Shown in pieces: positions 55,326 to 63,148 of a stretch of DNA of 64,000 nt. Positions within the stretch are counted from its first letter, which is position 1, and every line of letters starts with the position of its first letter. Under the pieces are notes generated by a model that saw only the letters and a list, made by a program, of their open reading frames with translations, made no database searches and was not told the DNA's origin. A program made the position numbers and the translations under genes. Source of the DNA: Deltaproteobacteria bacterium (GTDB lineage: Bacteria; Desulfobacterota; Desulfovibrionia; Desulfovibrionales; Desulfovibrionaceae); NCBI GenBank assembly GCA_031285295.1, contig JAITWK010000009.1, positions 1 to 64,000 on the forward strand. Reading direction: 5' to 3'.

Positions 55326-56302
55326 CAGGAACCTCGTTTAAGAAGATAATCGATCAGGGCGCGCAAAAAGTCGGCTTCCTCACCAATATAAGGCATCTGC
55401 CCCGGCCCGGAACCATCCAGAGCGGCCAGAGCCAGGCGCCCGGCCTCCTCGGCCCGGCGGCGGCTTTCTTCCAGACCGAGCAGCGAAGGATAAGTAACCT
55501 TGCCCTGCTCGGCATCGCTGCCCACTGGCTTGCCCAGCTCAATCGGGTCGCCAATTTCGTCCAGAATGTCGTCCACAATCTGAAAAGCCTTGCCCAACTG
55601 ACGGCCATACTCGGCAATACGGGCGCAATCCGCCTTGCCCGCCCCGGCCAGCATGGCCCCGCTAAGGCAGGAGGCCGTGAGCAACGCGCCGGTTTTGCAG
55701 GCCTGCATCTCGGCCAGTTCATCAAGAACAATGCCCTTTCTGGCGGTATACTCCATATCCAGAAACTGACCGCCAACCATGCCGGGGGAACCGGCGGCAG
55801 CAGCCATGACTGACAAAGCGGCCAGCACATTGACCGGATCAAGCGTAGTCTGGAATCCACATGAGGCCATGAACACGAAAGCATCGGTCAAAAGCGCGTC
55901 GCCAGCCAGAATGGCCGTGGCCTCGCCAAAGCGTTTGTGGCTGGAGGGCTTGCCCCGGCGGAAGTCATCATCGTCCATGGCCGGCAAATCGTCATGAATC
56001 AATGAATAGCTGTGAATGCACTCAATGGCGGCGGCAAAAGGCAGCAGAACTTCTTCTGTTACAGCGCCCTTGCCTGCCCCTTCCGGGTTGGCGGATTGCG
56101 CGAACAACATGCCGCAACTCAGGCAGAGTACCGGGCGGATTCTTTTGCCCCCGGCCATTAGGCTGTAATACATGGCCTCCTTGAGTCCGGCGGGCAGCGT
56201 CCGGCCATTGAAAACAGGGGACAGATCATCTTCCAGACAGACGGAGAGCCATTTTTCGACCAGGGTGGATTTGTGGCGCAGGTGCTCTTTAAAGTTCATC
56301 AT
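55325..56302 (-). CDS. ispA: Farnesyl/geranyl diphosphate synthase (polyprenyl synthetase)
   Basis: Trans-prenyltransferase, 325 aa. First Asp-rich motif as HDDLPAMDDDDFRRGKPSSHK and second as IVDDILDEIGD; GGKRIRPVLCL near the N terminus. Two bulky residues before the first DDxxD fit a short-chain (C15/C20) product. I take the ATG at 56302 with AGGA upstream; a TTG codon earlier is less likely. It lies between xseB and dxs, the common order for the MEP operon. Confidence 0.93.
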   Translation of the reverse strand: MMNFKEHLRHKSTLVEKWLSVCLEDDLSPVFNGRTLPAGLKEAMYYSLMAGGKRIRPVLCLSCGMLFAQSANPEGAGKGAVTEEVLLPFAAAIECIHSYSLIHDDLPAMDDDDFRRGKPSSHKRFGEATAILAGDALLTDAFVFMASCGFQTTLDPVNVLAALSVMAAAAGSPGMVGGQFLDMEYTARKGIVLDELAEMQACKTGALLTASCLSGAMLAGAGKADCARIAEYGRQLGKAFQIVDDILDEIGDPIELGKPVGSDAEQGKVTYPSLLGLEESRRRAEEAGRLALAALDGSGPGQMPYIGEEADFLRALIDYLLKRGS

Positions 56303-56365
56303 CAATCCTCGTATTGGCAGGGCCTCATCAAAAACTTATCTTCCCTGACTTTATCGTCCAATAAG

Positions 56366-56620
56366 TTACTCTTCCAGATCCAGCGGCTTGAACTCGGTCA
56401 GGCCTTCTTCGGAATATAACTGCACGGTATGCCTGGCCTGCTCCAGCCTGACCCGGCAAGCGCGGGAAAGCCGGGCGCCTTCACCGTAAAGAGTCAGGCT
56501 GTCTTCCAGACTGAGATCGCCGCTTTCCAACTGGCCGGCTATTTCCTGCAAGCGGGCCAACTGCTCTTCAAAAGTCCGGTTTTCAACCGTTGGCGTTTCG
56601 ACTTCTTTTTTCTTTGGCAT
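56366..56620 (-). CDS. xseB: Exodeoxyribonuclease VII small subunit
   Basis: An 84-aa protein, normal size. The XseB pattern TFEEQLARLQEIAGQLESGDLSLEDSLTLYGEGARLSRACRVRLEQARHTV is complete. XseB binds XseA, encoded in the same operon two genes upstream. A short basic/acidic N-terminal tail precedes the domain. Confidence 0.94.
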   Translation of the reverse strand: MPKKKEVETPTVENRTFEEQLARLQEIAGQLESGDLSLEDSLTLYGEGARLSRACRVRLEQARHTVQLYSEEGLTEFKPLDLEE

Positions 56621-56667
56621 GGCTCTGACTCTCCAAACTATTATCTAACTTCAAGTTAAGCACATGA

Positions 56668-56705
56668 TAGCGCCTGACAAAATATCACGGCAAAATCAGG
56701 CGTTA
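56668..56705. repeat. Palindromic element end, solo copy 3
   Basis: A 38-bp sequence, TA-GCGCCTGAC...GTCAGGCGT-TA type, nearly the same as the right half of copy 2 (33102-33138). It is itself a hairpin with arms CGCCTGA/TCAGGCG. It lies inside the xseB-M23 gap and its last bases form the stop codon of the M23 gene. Confidence 0.65.
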
Positions 56706-57674
56706 TCGAAAGTCAGGCATGAGCGGTTCCGGCGTAACCGATTCGCCCAGAACAGACAGCCCGAAATGCAGGTGCGGCCCGGTAACCCGGCCCGTCATAC
56801 CTACCAGGCCGATAGTCTGGCCCCGTTTTACCATATCGCCTACGCCAACCTTGAAGGCGGAGAGGTGCGCATACATGCTGAATACGCCAAGGCCGTGATC
56901 GATGATAACGAAATTTCCTGAATAGTGCTGTTCCTCGGCCAGACGCACCACCCCATCGGCGCAGGACAAAATGGGCGTTCCTTCGGCTCCGCGTAAATCA
57001 ACGCCCCGGTGCTGGCTGCGCGGCTGTCCGTTAAAAACCCGCTTGAAGCCGTATTCGCTGGTGATGATGCCGCGCACCGGGCGCAGCAGCGGCATTTGCC
57101 AGTTGCGCTCCGGGCTGATGACGGCAAGAACGGCCCGGTTACGCTTGGCCTCCGCCTGAGCGCGTTCGGTGGTTTTGGGGTCCGGGGTAACGTACTTGGG
57201 CTCTACCGTAAGCTCCTGCGCCGGGTAATCGCGCTGGGTAACCCTAACTTTTCCGGTATAAAAAGTTTTGTTGAAAGTGCTTTCAACCAACCTGAACGCT
57301 ATCTCTTTATCCTTGCTGTTCAGCGGCACGGCCAACAGGCATTCAAGACGCCCCGACCCGTCCTCCAAAGCAAGCAGAGGCACTTGCTTGCCCTGCCACT
57401 CTACAACAACGCCCTCAAGCGGCAGATCGGATTCCAGGCTCAACAAAAAAGGCTCACCAGCGGCAACCGAGGCCGGAAACAACACCAGCGGCGGAACCGG
57501 GAGCTTTGGTTTTGCCAGAGGGCCTTGCTCGGCCGGACTGGAGCCGGAAACTGCCGGGGCATCCGTGGCAGCCTGAGCCGAGGCCGGGTAATCAAGCGAC
57601 AACACCAAAGCCAAAGCCAGCGTAAAAGCCACCAAAATCAAATATGAACTTACTGTAGAAAACTTCTGGGACAT
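56703..57674 (-). CDS. M23-family metallopeptidase (LytM), secreted
   Basis: A 323-aa cell-wall hydrolase-type protein. Signal peptide about 1-35 (LILVAFTLALALVLS ... SAQA). The C-terminal LytM domain (about 210-315) has the zinc ligands His and Asp in SQHRGVDLRG and His in GPHLHFGL, plus DHGLGVFSMYAHLS. The N-terminal region is a beta-rich domain (QGKQVPLLALEDGS ... KDKEIAFRLVES) seen in related peptidases. It should cut peptidoglycan cross-links. All three zinc ligands are intact, so it should be active. Confidence 0.9.
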   Translation of the reverse strand: MSQKFSTVSSYLILVAFTLALALVLSLDYPASAQAATDAPAVSGSSPAEQGPLAKPKLPVPPLVLFPASVAAGEPFLLSLESDLPLEGVVVEWQGKQVPLLALEDGSGRLECLLAVPLNSKDKEIAFRLVESTFNKTFYTGKVRVTQRDYPAQELTVEPKYVTPDPKTTERAQAEAKRNRAVLAVISPERNWQMPLLRPVRGIITSEYGFKRVFNGQPRSQHRGVDLRGAEGTPILSCADGVVRLAEEQHYSGNFVIIDHGLGVFSMYAHLSAFKVGVGDMVKRGQTIGLVGMTGRVTGPHLHFGLSVLGESVTPEPLMPDFR

Positions 57675-57692
57675 TATTTCAACCTTAATGAT

Positions 57693-59036
57693 TTAATCCC
57701 GCTCAATTACCACAACCGGCACCTGCCCGTCCACCAGACAGAGATCCAGACGCTCACCCGGCACGAGGCCGCCGCTGCCGCGCAAAATGCCGCCGTCCGC
57801 TTTTTTCACAAACGCGTAGCCGCGCCTGAGCGGCAGATGCGGGTCCAGACCGGCCAAGCGCAAATCCAGTTTGTCCACCACGTCCATACGGGAACGGATT
57901 AGCCGCTCACCAAGTGGCGCAAAGGCGGCGGCAGCCAGATCCAGTCCGCGAAGCAAGGCTTCCTGTCTGGCCCGGATTGCGCGTGAAAGGCGCTCTTCGG
58001 CGGTTTGCAATTCATAGGCGTGGCGTTCCAGCCGGGCCGAGGGAGCCAGCAGGCGCAAAATCTTTTCCTGCCCGGTCAGCAGGCTTTCACAACGCAGCAG
58101 TTGCCTGCGCCAGGCCCCGCTTAGAGCCAGTTCCAGTTCATCAAGACGCTGGGCCAGTTCGCGCCGTTCCGGCCAGAGCAGTTGCGCGGCGTGCGAGGGG
58201 GTGGCCGCGCGCACATCCGCCACCATATCCGTCAGCGTTACGTCCACCTCATGCCCTACACCACTAAGCACCGGAACCCGGCTGGCAAAAACCGCCTGAC
58301 TTACTTCGCGGCTGTTAAAAGCCCACAAATCTTCCAGGGAACCGCCGCCGCGAATCAGCACAATTACCTCGGCCCAGCCATCAGTTGAAGCTTGCTCCAA
58401 AGCGGTGGCAATCATGGCCGGAGCGCCCTCGCCCTGCACCAGCGTGGGGTAAATGCGAATCTGCGCGGACAGGCCACGCGAACCGGCAATGCGCAAAAAA
58501 TCGTGAATGGCCGCGCCGCTTGGTGAAGTAATTACGGCCACGCGGCTTGGCCCGCCCCTGCCGCCGGGCAGGGGGCGTTTGCGCTGCGGGTCGAAATAAC
58601 CTTTGGCAGCCAGTTCGGCCTTGAGTTTTTCAAACTCGATTTGCAGGCGGCCCTTGCCTGCCTCCTGCATGATTTCCACCACCAGCTGATAGCTGCCGCG
58701 CGGCGGGTAAACGCCAAGGCGTCCAGCGCAGACTACCTCCAGCCCACCAGCCGAACCCGCTCCTTCCTCACGCAGCCGTTGGGCCAGGCTGGGCCTGGGG
58801 CCATCCTCAAAAACCTCGCCGGTCAAGGGATCAAAGCTTTCACCATCCTGCTGATTGCCCTTGAACCATACGGCGGCGAGGCTTGAATCTTCATCCTTGA
58901 GGGAAAAATAGATATGCCCGGAAGAAGGGCAGGAAAGATTAAAAATCTGCCCGCGCACCCAGACAAAAGGAAAATGCCCTTCCAGCAGCCCCCGGATGGC
59001 CGCCGTCAACTCGCTTACCTGATAAACGCGGCTCAT
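57693..59036 (-). CDS. xseA: Exodeoxyribonuclease VII large subunit
   Basis: A 447-aa nuclease subunit, standard size. The OB domain with VRGQIFNLSCPSSGHIYFSLKDEDSSLAAVWFKG, catalytic core ELAAKGYFDPQRKRPLP, VAVITSPSGAAIHDFL, VIVLIRGGGSLEDLWAFNSREVSQAV and VGHEVDVTLTDMVADVRAATPSHAAQLL, then a coiled-coil tail. An Ala/Gly extra loop follows AQRLREEG. It overlaps the upstream M20 gene by four bases. Confidence 0.95.
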   Translation of the reverse strand: MSRVYQVSELTAAIRGLLEGHFPFVWVRGQIFNLSCPSSGHIYFSLKDEDSSLAAVWFKGNQQDGESFDPLTGEVFEDGPRPSLAQRLREEGAGSAGGLEVVCAGRLGVYPPRGSYQLVVEIMQEAGKGRLQIEFEKLKAELAAKGYFDPQRKRPLPGGRGGPSRVAVITSPSGAAIHDFLRIAGSRGLSAQIRIYPTLVQGEGAPAMIATALEQASTDGWAEVIVLIRGGGSLEDLWAFNSREVSQAVFASRVPVLSGVGHEVDVTLTDMVADVRAATPSHAAQLLWPERRELAQRLDELELALSGAWRRQLLRCESLLTGQEKILRLLAPSARLERHAYELQTAEERLSRAIRARQEALLRGLDLAAAAFAPLGERLIRSRMDVVDKLDLRLAGLDPHLPLRRGYAFVKKADGGILRGSGGLVPGERLDLCLVDGQVPVVVIERD

Positions 59037-60349
59037 CGCGGTACGGGGCCGCCCGTTTCCGGTTTAATCAAATTTGCCGTATTTTCCAGATGGGCGGCCA
59101 ATAAGCCGCCGGTCAGCAGATCATAAGCCACCTGGGCATGGGCCGCCGCCGCCAGCGGCAGGGCGCTCTCGTCAAGATCAAAGCCGGGGTTGTGCAGCGA
59201 AGCGCTGATGCCCCGCTCCCGGTTGCCAACGCCGTACCAGCAAAAAATACCCGGCACCCGCTCCTGATAACAGGCAAAGTCCTCGCCCACCATGGCCGCT
59301 TCCGCCGGAAGCAGACCCTCCGCGCCATAAATTTTGCTCAGTGGCCCTTGCTGGTCTTGAGTCGGTGACTCTGGCAGACCTTGCGCCAAGGTCGCCTTTG
59401 CGCCCTGAACCAGCAAATCGGCCCACTGAGGTGGATTGAAGCAGCCCGGCACATCCTGCTGGAACACAAATTCGGTCTTTACCCGCAGAGCTTCGGCGGT
59501 ATGGTCTATGATTCGGCGCATGGCTTCGCCAATATAGTGGAAGACCTCGCTTTTGGCAGCCCGCACCGTACCCTTGAGTTCAACGCTTTCCGGGATGATA
59601 TTGGGGGCGCTGCCGCCGTGGATGCTGCCAAAGGTAACCACTGCCGAGTTGCCCGGCTGTACCTCGCGGCTGACCACGCTTTGCAGGGCCATAATCAGGG
59701 CGGCGCTGGCCAGCACCGGATCTTTGGTCAGATGCGGCAAGGCTCCGTGCCCGCCCTGCCCGCTAACCGTAAGCGAAGTCATGGCCACACAGGCCGTGGT
59801 CGCGCCGCGCGGCACCAGCATTACCCCGGCTTCGGCCCCCGGCGTGCAGTGCAGCCCGAAAATAAAATCCACGCGCGGGTTTTCCAGTACCCCGGCCCGG
59901 ATCATCGAGGCCGCTCCATTGGTTATTTCTTCAGCCGGTTGAAAAATGAATTTGACCTTACCGCGCAAGCTGCCCCGGACGGCAGCCAGCAGTTTGGCCG
60001 CGCCCAGCAAGGCCGCCATGTGCGAATCATGCCCGCAGGCGTGCATCACGCCCGGACGCTCCGATTTAAAAGCGCAGCCGCTATTTTCCTCAATTGGCAA
60101 GGCGTCTATATCAGCCCGCAAAGCCACGCAGGGGCCGGGTAGCCCCCCTTCCAGCAGCCCAACTACTCCGGTATCACCCGGCTGTTGCCAGAAGGGCTGA
60201 ACCTCTATGCCGTAAGAAACAAGCTGTTCCTTGATAAAAGCCGTGGTCCAATGCTCCTGAAAACCCAATTCCGGGTTGCGGTGCAAAAGCCTGCGGTTGG
60301 CGATTATTTCCGCTTCAATTTTACGCGCTTCGTCTTTGAAATTGATCAT
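59033..60349 (-). CDS. M20D-family amidohydrolase
   Basis: A 438-aa zinc/manganese hydrolase related to hippurate and N-acyl-amino-acid hydrolases. Metal-binding HACGHDSHMAALLGAA, the acidic pair FQPAEEITNGA, GLHCTPGAEAG, and the dimerisation (lid) domain VSGQGGHGALPHLTKDP are all there, followed by MVGEDFACYQERVPGIFCWYGVG. The true substrate is unknown. It overlaps ispG and xseA by four bases each, so it belongs to that operon. A Gln/Ser-rich loop near 330 looks inserted. Confidence 0.9.
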   Translation of the reverse strand: MINFKDEARKIEAEIIANRRLLHRNPELGFQEHWTTAFIKEQLVSYGIEVQPFWQQPGDTGVVGLLEGGLPGPCVALRADIDALPIEENSGCAFKSERPGVMHACGHDSHMAALLGAAKLLAAVRGSLRGKVKFIFQPAEEITNGAASMIRAGVLENPRVDFIFGLHCTPGAEAGVMLVPRGATTACVAMTSLTVSGQGGHGALPHLTKDPVLASAALIMALQSVVSREVQPGNSAVVTFGSIHGGSAPNIIPESVELKGTVRAAKSEVFHYIGEAMRRIIDHTAEALRVKTEFVFQQDVPGCFNPPQWADLLVQGAKATLAQGLPESPTQDQQGPLSKIYGAEGLLPAEAAMVGEDFACYQERVPGIFCWYGVGNRERGISASLHNPGFDLDESALPLAAAAHAQVAYDLLTGGLLAAHLENTANLIKPETGGPVPR

Positions 60350-61419
60350 TTAGCACCCCGCCGTTCGGCCAGAAAAACATCCACTTCCTGCAGCAGGGCA
60401 GCCAAAAAATCTTCACGCCCGCCGCTCAGGCTGCGCAGCATAATCCCTTTGCGAAAAATCACCGCTTTGCCCCGGCCACCGGCAATGCCTATATCCGCTT
60501 CTCTGGCCTCGCCCGGCCCGTTGACCACGCAGCCCATGACGGCCAGGGTAAACACCTCCTCAACGCCGCGCAGTTTCTCCTCCACCGCGTCAGCCAGGCC
60601 GATCAAATCGATCTCCGTGCGTCCGCAGGTGGGGCAGGAGATAATCTCCGGGCCGCGCGCGCGCAGGCCTAAAGCGCGTAAAATTTCCCAGGCCACTTCC
60701 ACTTCGCGCACCGGGTCATGGGTAAGCGAAACACGCAGGGTATCGCCAATGCCCTCGGCCAGCAAAATGCCCAGGCCGACCGCCGATTTTACCGCTCCGC
60801 GCAAAAGCGTGCCTGCCTCGGTCACGCCGATGTGCAGCGGATAGGCGCAGCGCCCGGCCAGCAGGCGGTAAGCGGCCACAGTATCGGTAACCGAAGAGGA
60901 TTTTATGGATATTTTTATATCCTGAAAATTCTGCTCTTCCAGCAGACGCACATGGGCAAGAGCGCTTTCCACCATAGCTTCAGGGGTGGGGCCACCAAAA
61001 CGGCGCAGCAAATCTTTTTCCACCGAGCCGGAATTGACCCCAACCCGAATCGGAACGCTGCGCTCCGCTGCCGCCTCGGCCACAGCCCGCACCGCCGATT
61101 GGCCGCCGATATTGCCGGGGTTGATGCGCAGGCCGTGTACGCCGTTTTTCAGAGCGGACAGAGCCAGACGATGATCAAAATGGATGTCGGCAATAACCGG
61201 CAAAGGCGAAAGACGGCAAATCTCGCGCAAGGCAGCGGCTGCGGCCTCGTCCGGCACAGCCACGCGGATGATTTCGCAACCGGCTTCATGCAGGCGCGTA
61301 ATCTGGGCCAGGGTGGCCGCCGCGTCGCGCGTGTCGGTATTGGTCATGCTCTGCACGGCCACCGGATTACCGCCGCCTATTTTTACTTTGCCGATTTGAA
61401 TGGTTCTGCTGCTGCTCAT
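60346..61419 (-). CDS. ispG: 4-hydroxy-3-methylbut-2-enyl diphosphate synthase (flavodoxin)
   Basis: Iron-sulfur enzyme of the MEP pathway, 357 aa. The N-terminal barrel starts RTIQIGKVKIGGGNPVAVQSMTNTDT. The C-terminal cluster domain has ISCPTCGRTEIDL and AVMGCVVNGPGEAREADIG, giving the three Cys ligands and the Glu ligand. I take ATG 61419 with AGGCGG upstream. It opens the seven-gene operon ispG to dxs, so the first and sixth steps of the MEP pathway are co-expressed with exonuclease VII and FPP synthase. Confidence 0.95.
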   Translation of the reverse strand: MSSSRTIQIGKVKIGGGNPVAVQSMTNTDTRDAAATLAQITRLHEAGCEIIRVAVPDEAAAAALREICRLSPLPVIADIHFDHRLALSALKNGVHGLRINPGNIGGQSAVRAVAEAAAERSVPIRVGVNSGSVEKDLLRRFGGPTPEAMVESALAHVRLLEEQNFQDIKISIKSSSVTDTVAAYRLLAGRCAYPLHIGVTEAGTLLRGAVKSAVGLGILLAEGIGDTLRVSLTHDPVREVEVAWEILRALGLRARGPEIISCPTCGRTEIDLIGLADAVEEKLRGVEEVFTLAVMGCVVNGPGEAREADIGIAGGRGKAVIFRKGIMLRSLSGGREDFLAALLQEVDVFLAERRGAK

Positions 61420-61549
61420 GGTTACCGCCTGTTTAGCAAAAATCCGACACCGCAAACTAGCGCATTTGCCGGGTTAAGCCAAGGGTGTCTTACATTCGAC
61501 TGTGATTGGTTTCTGAATTTTGCCTTTCCTATTAAAGTCCTGTATATTT

Positions 61550-61578
61550 TTGTTCAAATAAATTTTTGCTGACATAAT
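61550..61578 (+). promoter_or_regulatory. Promoter of the AlbA_2 gene
   Basis: TTGTTC (61550-61555), a 17-bp spacer, CATAAT (61573-61578), then GGAAGG and the ATG at 61597. Confidence 0.6.
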
Positions 61579-61596
61579 GATTGGAAGGCGAAAACA

Positions 61597-63051
61597 ATGA
61601 CCACACTCAATCAGCTTCTGATTGCTGAAGCTACCGAATATGAGTTCAAATCCGCTGTCGAGGCAAACAAGCCACGCAGTTGGCTGAAAACCGTCAGTGC
61701 GTTCGCCAATGGCACGGGCGGCAACATCTATTTCGGTGTGTCCGACAATGGCGTCGCCATCGGGCTTGCCGATCCACAAAAAGCAGCCGGACAGATCAGC
61801 GAACTTATTAAAGCGCGTATTGAGCCAGCCATTAAGAATGTTGTATTGGAGCAACTCCGTGCAGACGAAAAAGACATCCTGCGCGTTCAAATTTCCGGAG
61901 GAGCAAACACACCCTACTATTACACAGGCGATGGCAACAAAATTGCCTATTATCGTATCGGTAACGAATCCGCTCAGGCTCCCGCCGCTGTCCTAAATGA
62001 ACTGCTTCTGAAAGGGCTTCATCAGACCTTTGATGTTCTTGAAACTAAATACCGTTTTTCAGACTACAGCTACACACTCTTTGAGGCTACCTACAAACAA
62101 AAAACAGGCATCGCTCTCGATAGGCCGAGAGATTACCGCTCATTCGGGATGCTGACTGGTGATGACTCGCTAACTTTTGTTGGCGCATTGTTCGCTGACC
62201 AATGCCTGGTATATCAATCACGCGTATTCTGTACACACTGGAATGGCCTGAAAAAAGGTGGACTCTATGTGGACGCGCTCGACAACGATGAATTCCAAAG
62301 CAATGCCATATCTCTGCTCACGGACGCGCTGAAATTCGTGCGCCACAATTCTTCGGTCAAATGGAAAAAAACAGGCACGGGCAGGATTGAAATGCCCGAC
62401 TACCCGCCCGAAGCAATTCACGAGGCGCTGGTGAACGCTCTCGTACACCGCGACTATATGGTTCAGGGCAGCGAAATCCATGTTGACATGTACGACGACC
62501 GCCTTGAAATAGTTTCTCCCGGTGGTATGCCGGACGGCAAACGCATTCAGGACTTGAACATTGACGATGTGGCCTCAATCCGCCGCAACCCGATCATCTG
62601 CGATATTTTCAGCCGCCTGAAGCTGATGGAGCGCAGAGGGAGCGGCCTACGGAAGATCATCGACCAGTACCCGAAAGATACCGCGCCGATTTTTCGCTCA
62701 ACAGAGCAGTCTTTTGTCGTGGTCTTGAAAAATTTGAACCACGGCAAAATTTCTGCGCCATCTGGCGATGATGTTGGCGTAGAAAACTATGTAGGCGACC
62801 AAAATTCCGGGGGCGGAATAGTTGGTGGTTTAAATGGTGGTTTAAATGGTGGTTTAAATGAAACCCAGCAGAATATTTTGAAATTATTTGCCGAGAACCC
62901 CACAGTCACAATAAAATCTGTCGCCGATATTCTCGGTATGCCAAAGCGTAGTGCCGAAAACCATATCGTCAAATTAAAAAAAGCCGGGCTGCTTGAGCAT
63001 GAGGGAGCAAAAAAAGTCGGGCGCTGGATTGTAAAACAGCCACTAAGCTGA
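61597..63051 (+). CDS. AlbA_2/Schlafen-type ATP-binding transcriptional regulator-like protein
   Basis: A 484-aa protein. N-terminal Schlafen AlbA_2 domain (ATEYEFKSAVEANKPRSWLKTVSAFANGTGGNIYFGVSDNG), a central region, a histidine-kinase-like ATPase (HEALVNALVHRDYMVQGSEIHVDMYDDRLEIVSPGGMP; RRNPIICDIFSRLKLMERRGSGLRKI), a Gly-Gly-Leu-Asn tandem repeat, and a C-terminal winged helix (LKLFAENPTVTIKSVADILGMPKRSAENHIVKLKKAGLL). Members of this class occur as orphan regulators and in defence or toxin contexts. It is monocistronic, between housekeeping operons, with its own promoter and slightly lower GC. The role is undefined. Confidence 0.85.
   Translation: MTTLNQLLIAEATEYEFKSAVEANKPRSWLKTVSAFANGTGGNIYFGVSDNGVAIGLADPQKAAGQISELIKARIEPAIKNVVLEQLRADEKDILRVQISGGANTPYYYTGDGNKIAYYRIGNESAQAPAAVLNELLLKGLHQTFDVLETKYRFSDYSYTLFEATYKQKTGIALDRPRDYRSFGMLTGDDSLTFVGALFADQCLVYQSRVFCTHWNGLKKGGLYVDALDNDEFQSNAISLLTDALKFVRHNSSVKWKKTGTGRIEMPDYPPEAIHEALVNALVHRDYMVQGSEIHVDMYDDRLEIVSPGGMPDGKRIQDLNIDDVASIRRNPIICDIFSRLKLMERRGSGLRKIIDQYPKDTAPIFRSTEQSFVVVLKNLNHGKISAPSGDDVGVENYVGDQNSGGGIVGGLNGGLNGGLNETQQNILKLFAENPTVTIKSVADILGMPKRSAENHIVKLKKAGLLEHEGAKKVGRWIVKQPLS
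62824..62859 (+). repeat. Three 12-bp tandem repeats
   Basis: Three exact copies of GGTGGTTTAAAT in the linker of the AlbA_2 protein, coding for Gly-Gly-Leu-Asn units. In-frame slippage here would change linker length. Confidence 0.9.
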
Positions 63052-63148
63052 CATGCCCCTTGTGGCACGCAACCATCCCGATCCTCCCGGCTTGATGTAA
63101 TCCTCAATTGCCTGTATGAGGAGGCTCATCAAATTTACGAGGTTTTAC

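Noticed and set aside
62824..62859. Possible CRISPR array
   Set aside because: Three 12-bp exact units without spacers inside a coding region; no CRISPR repeat-spacer pattern exists anywhere in the window.
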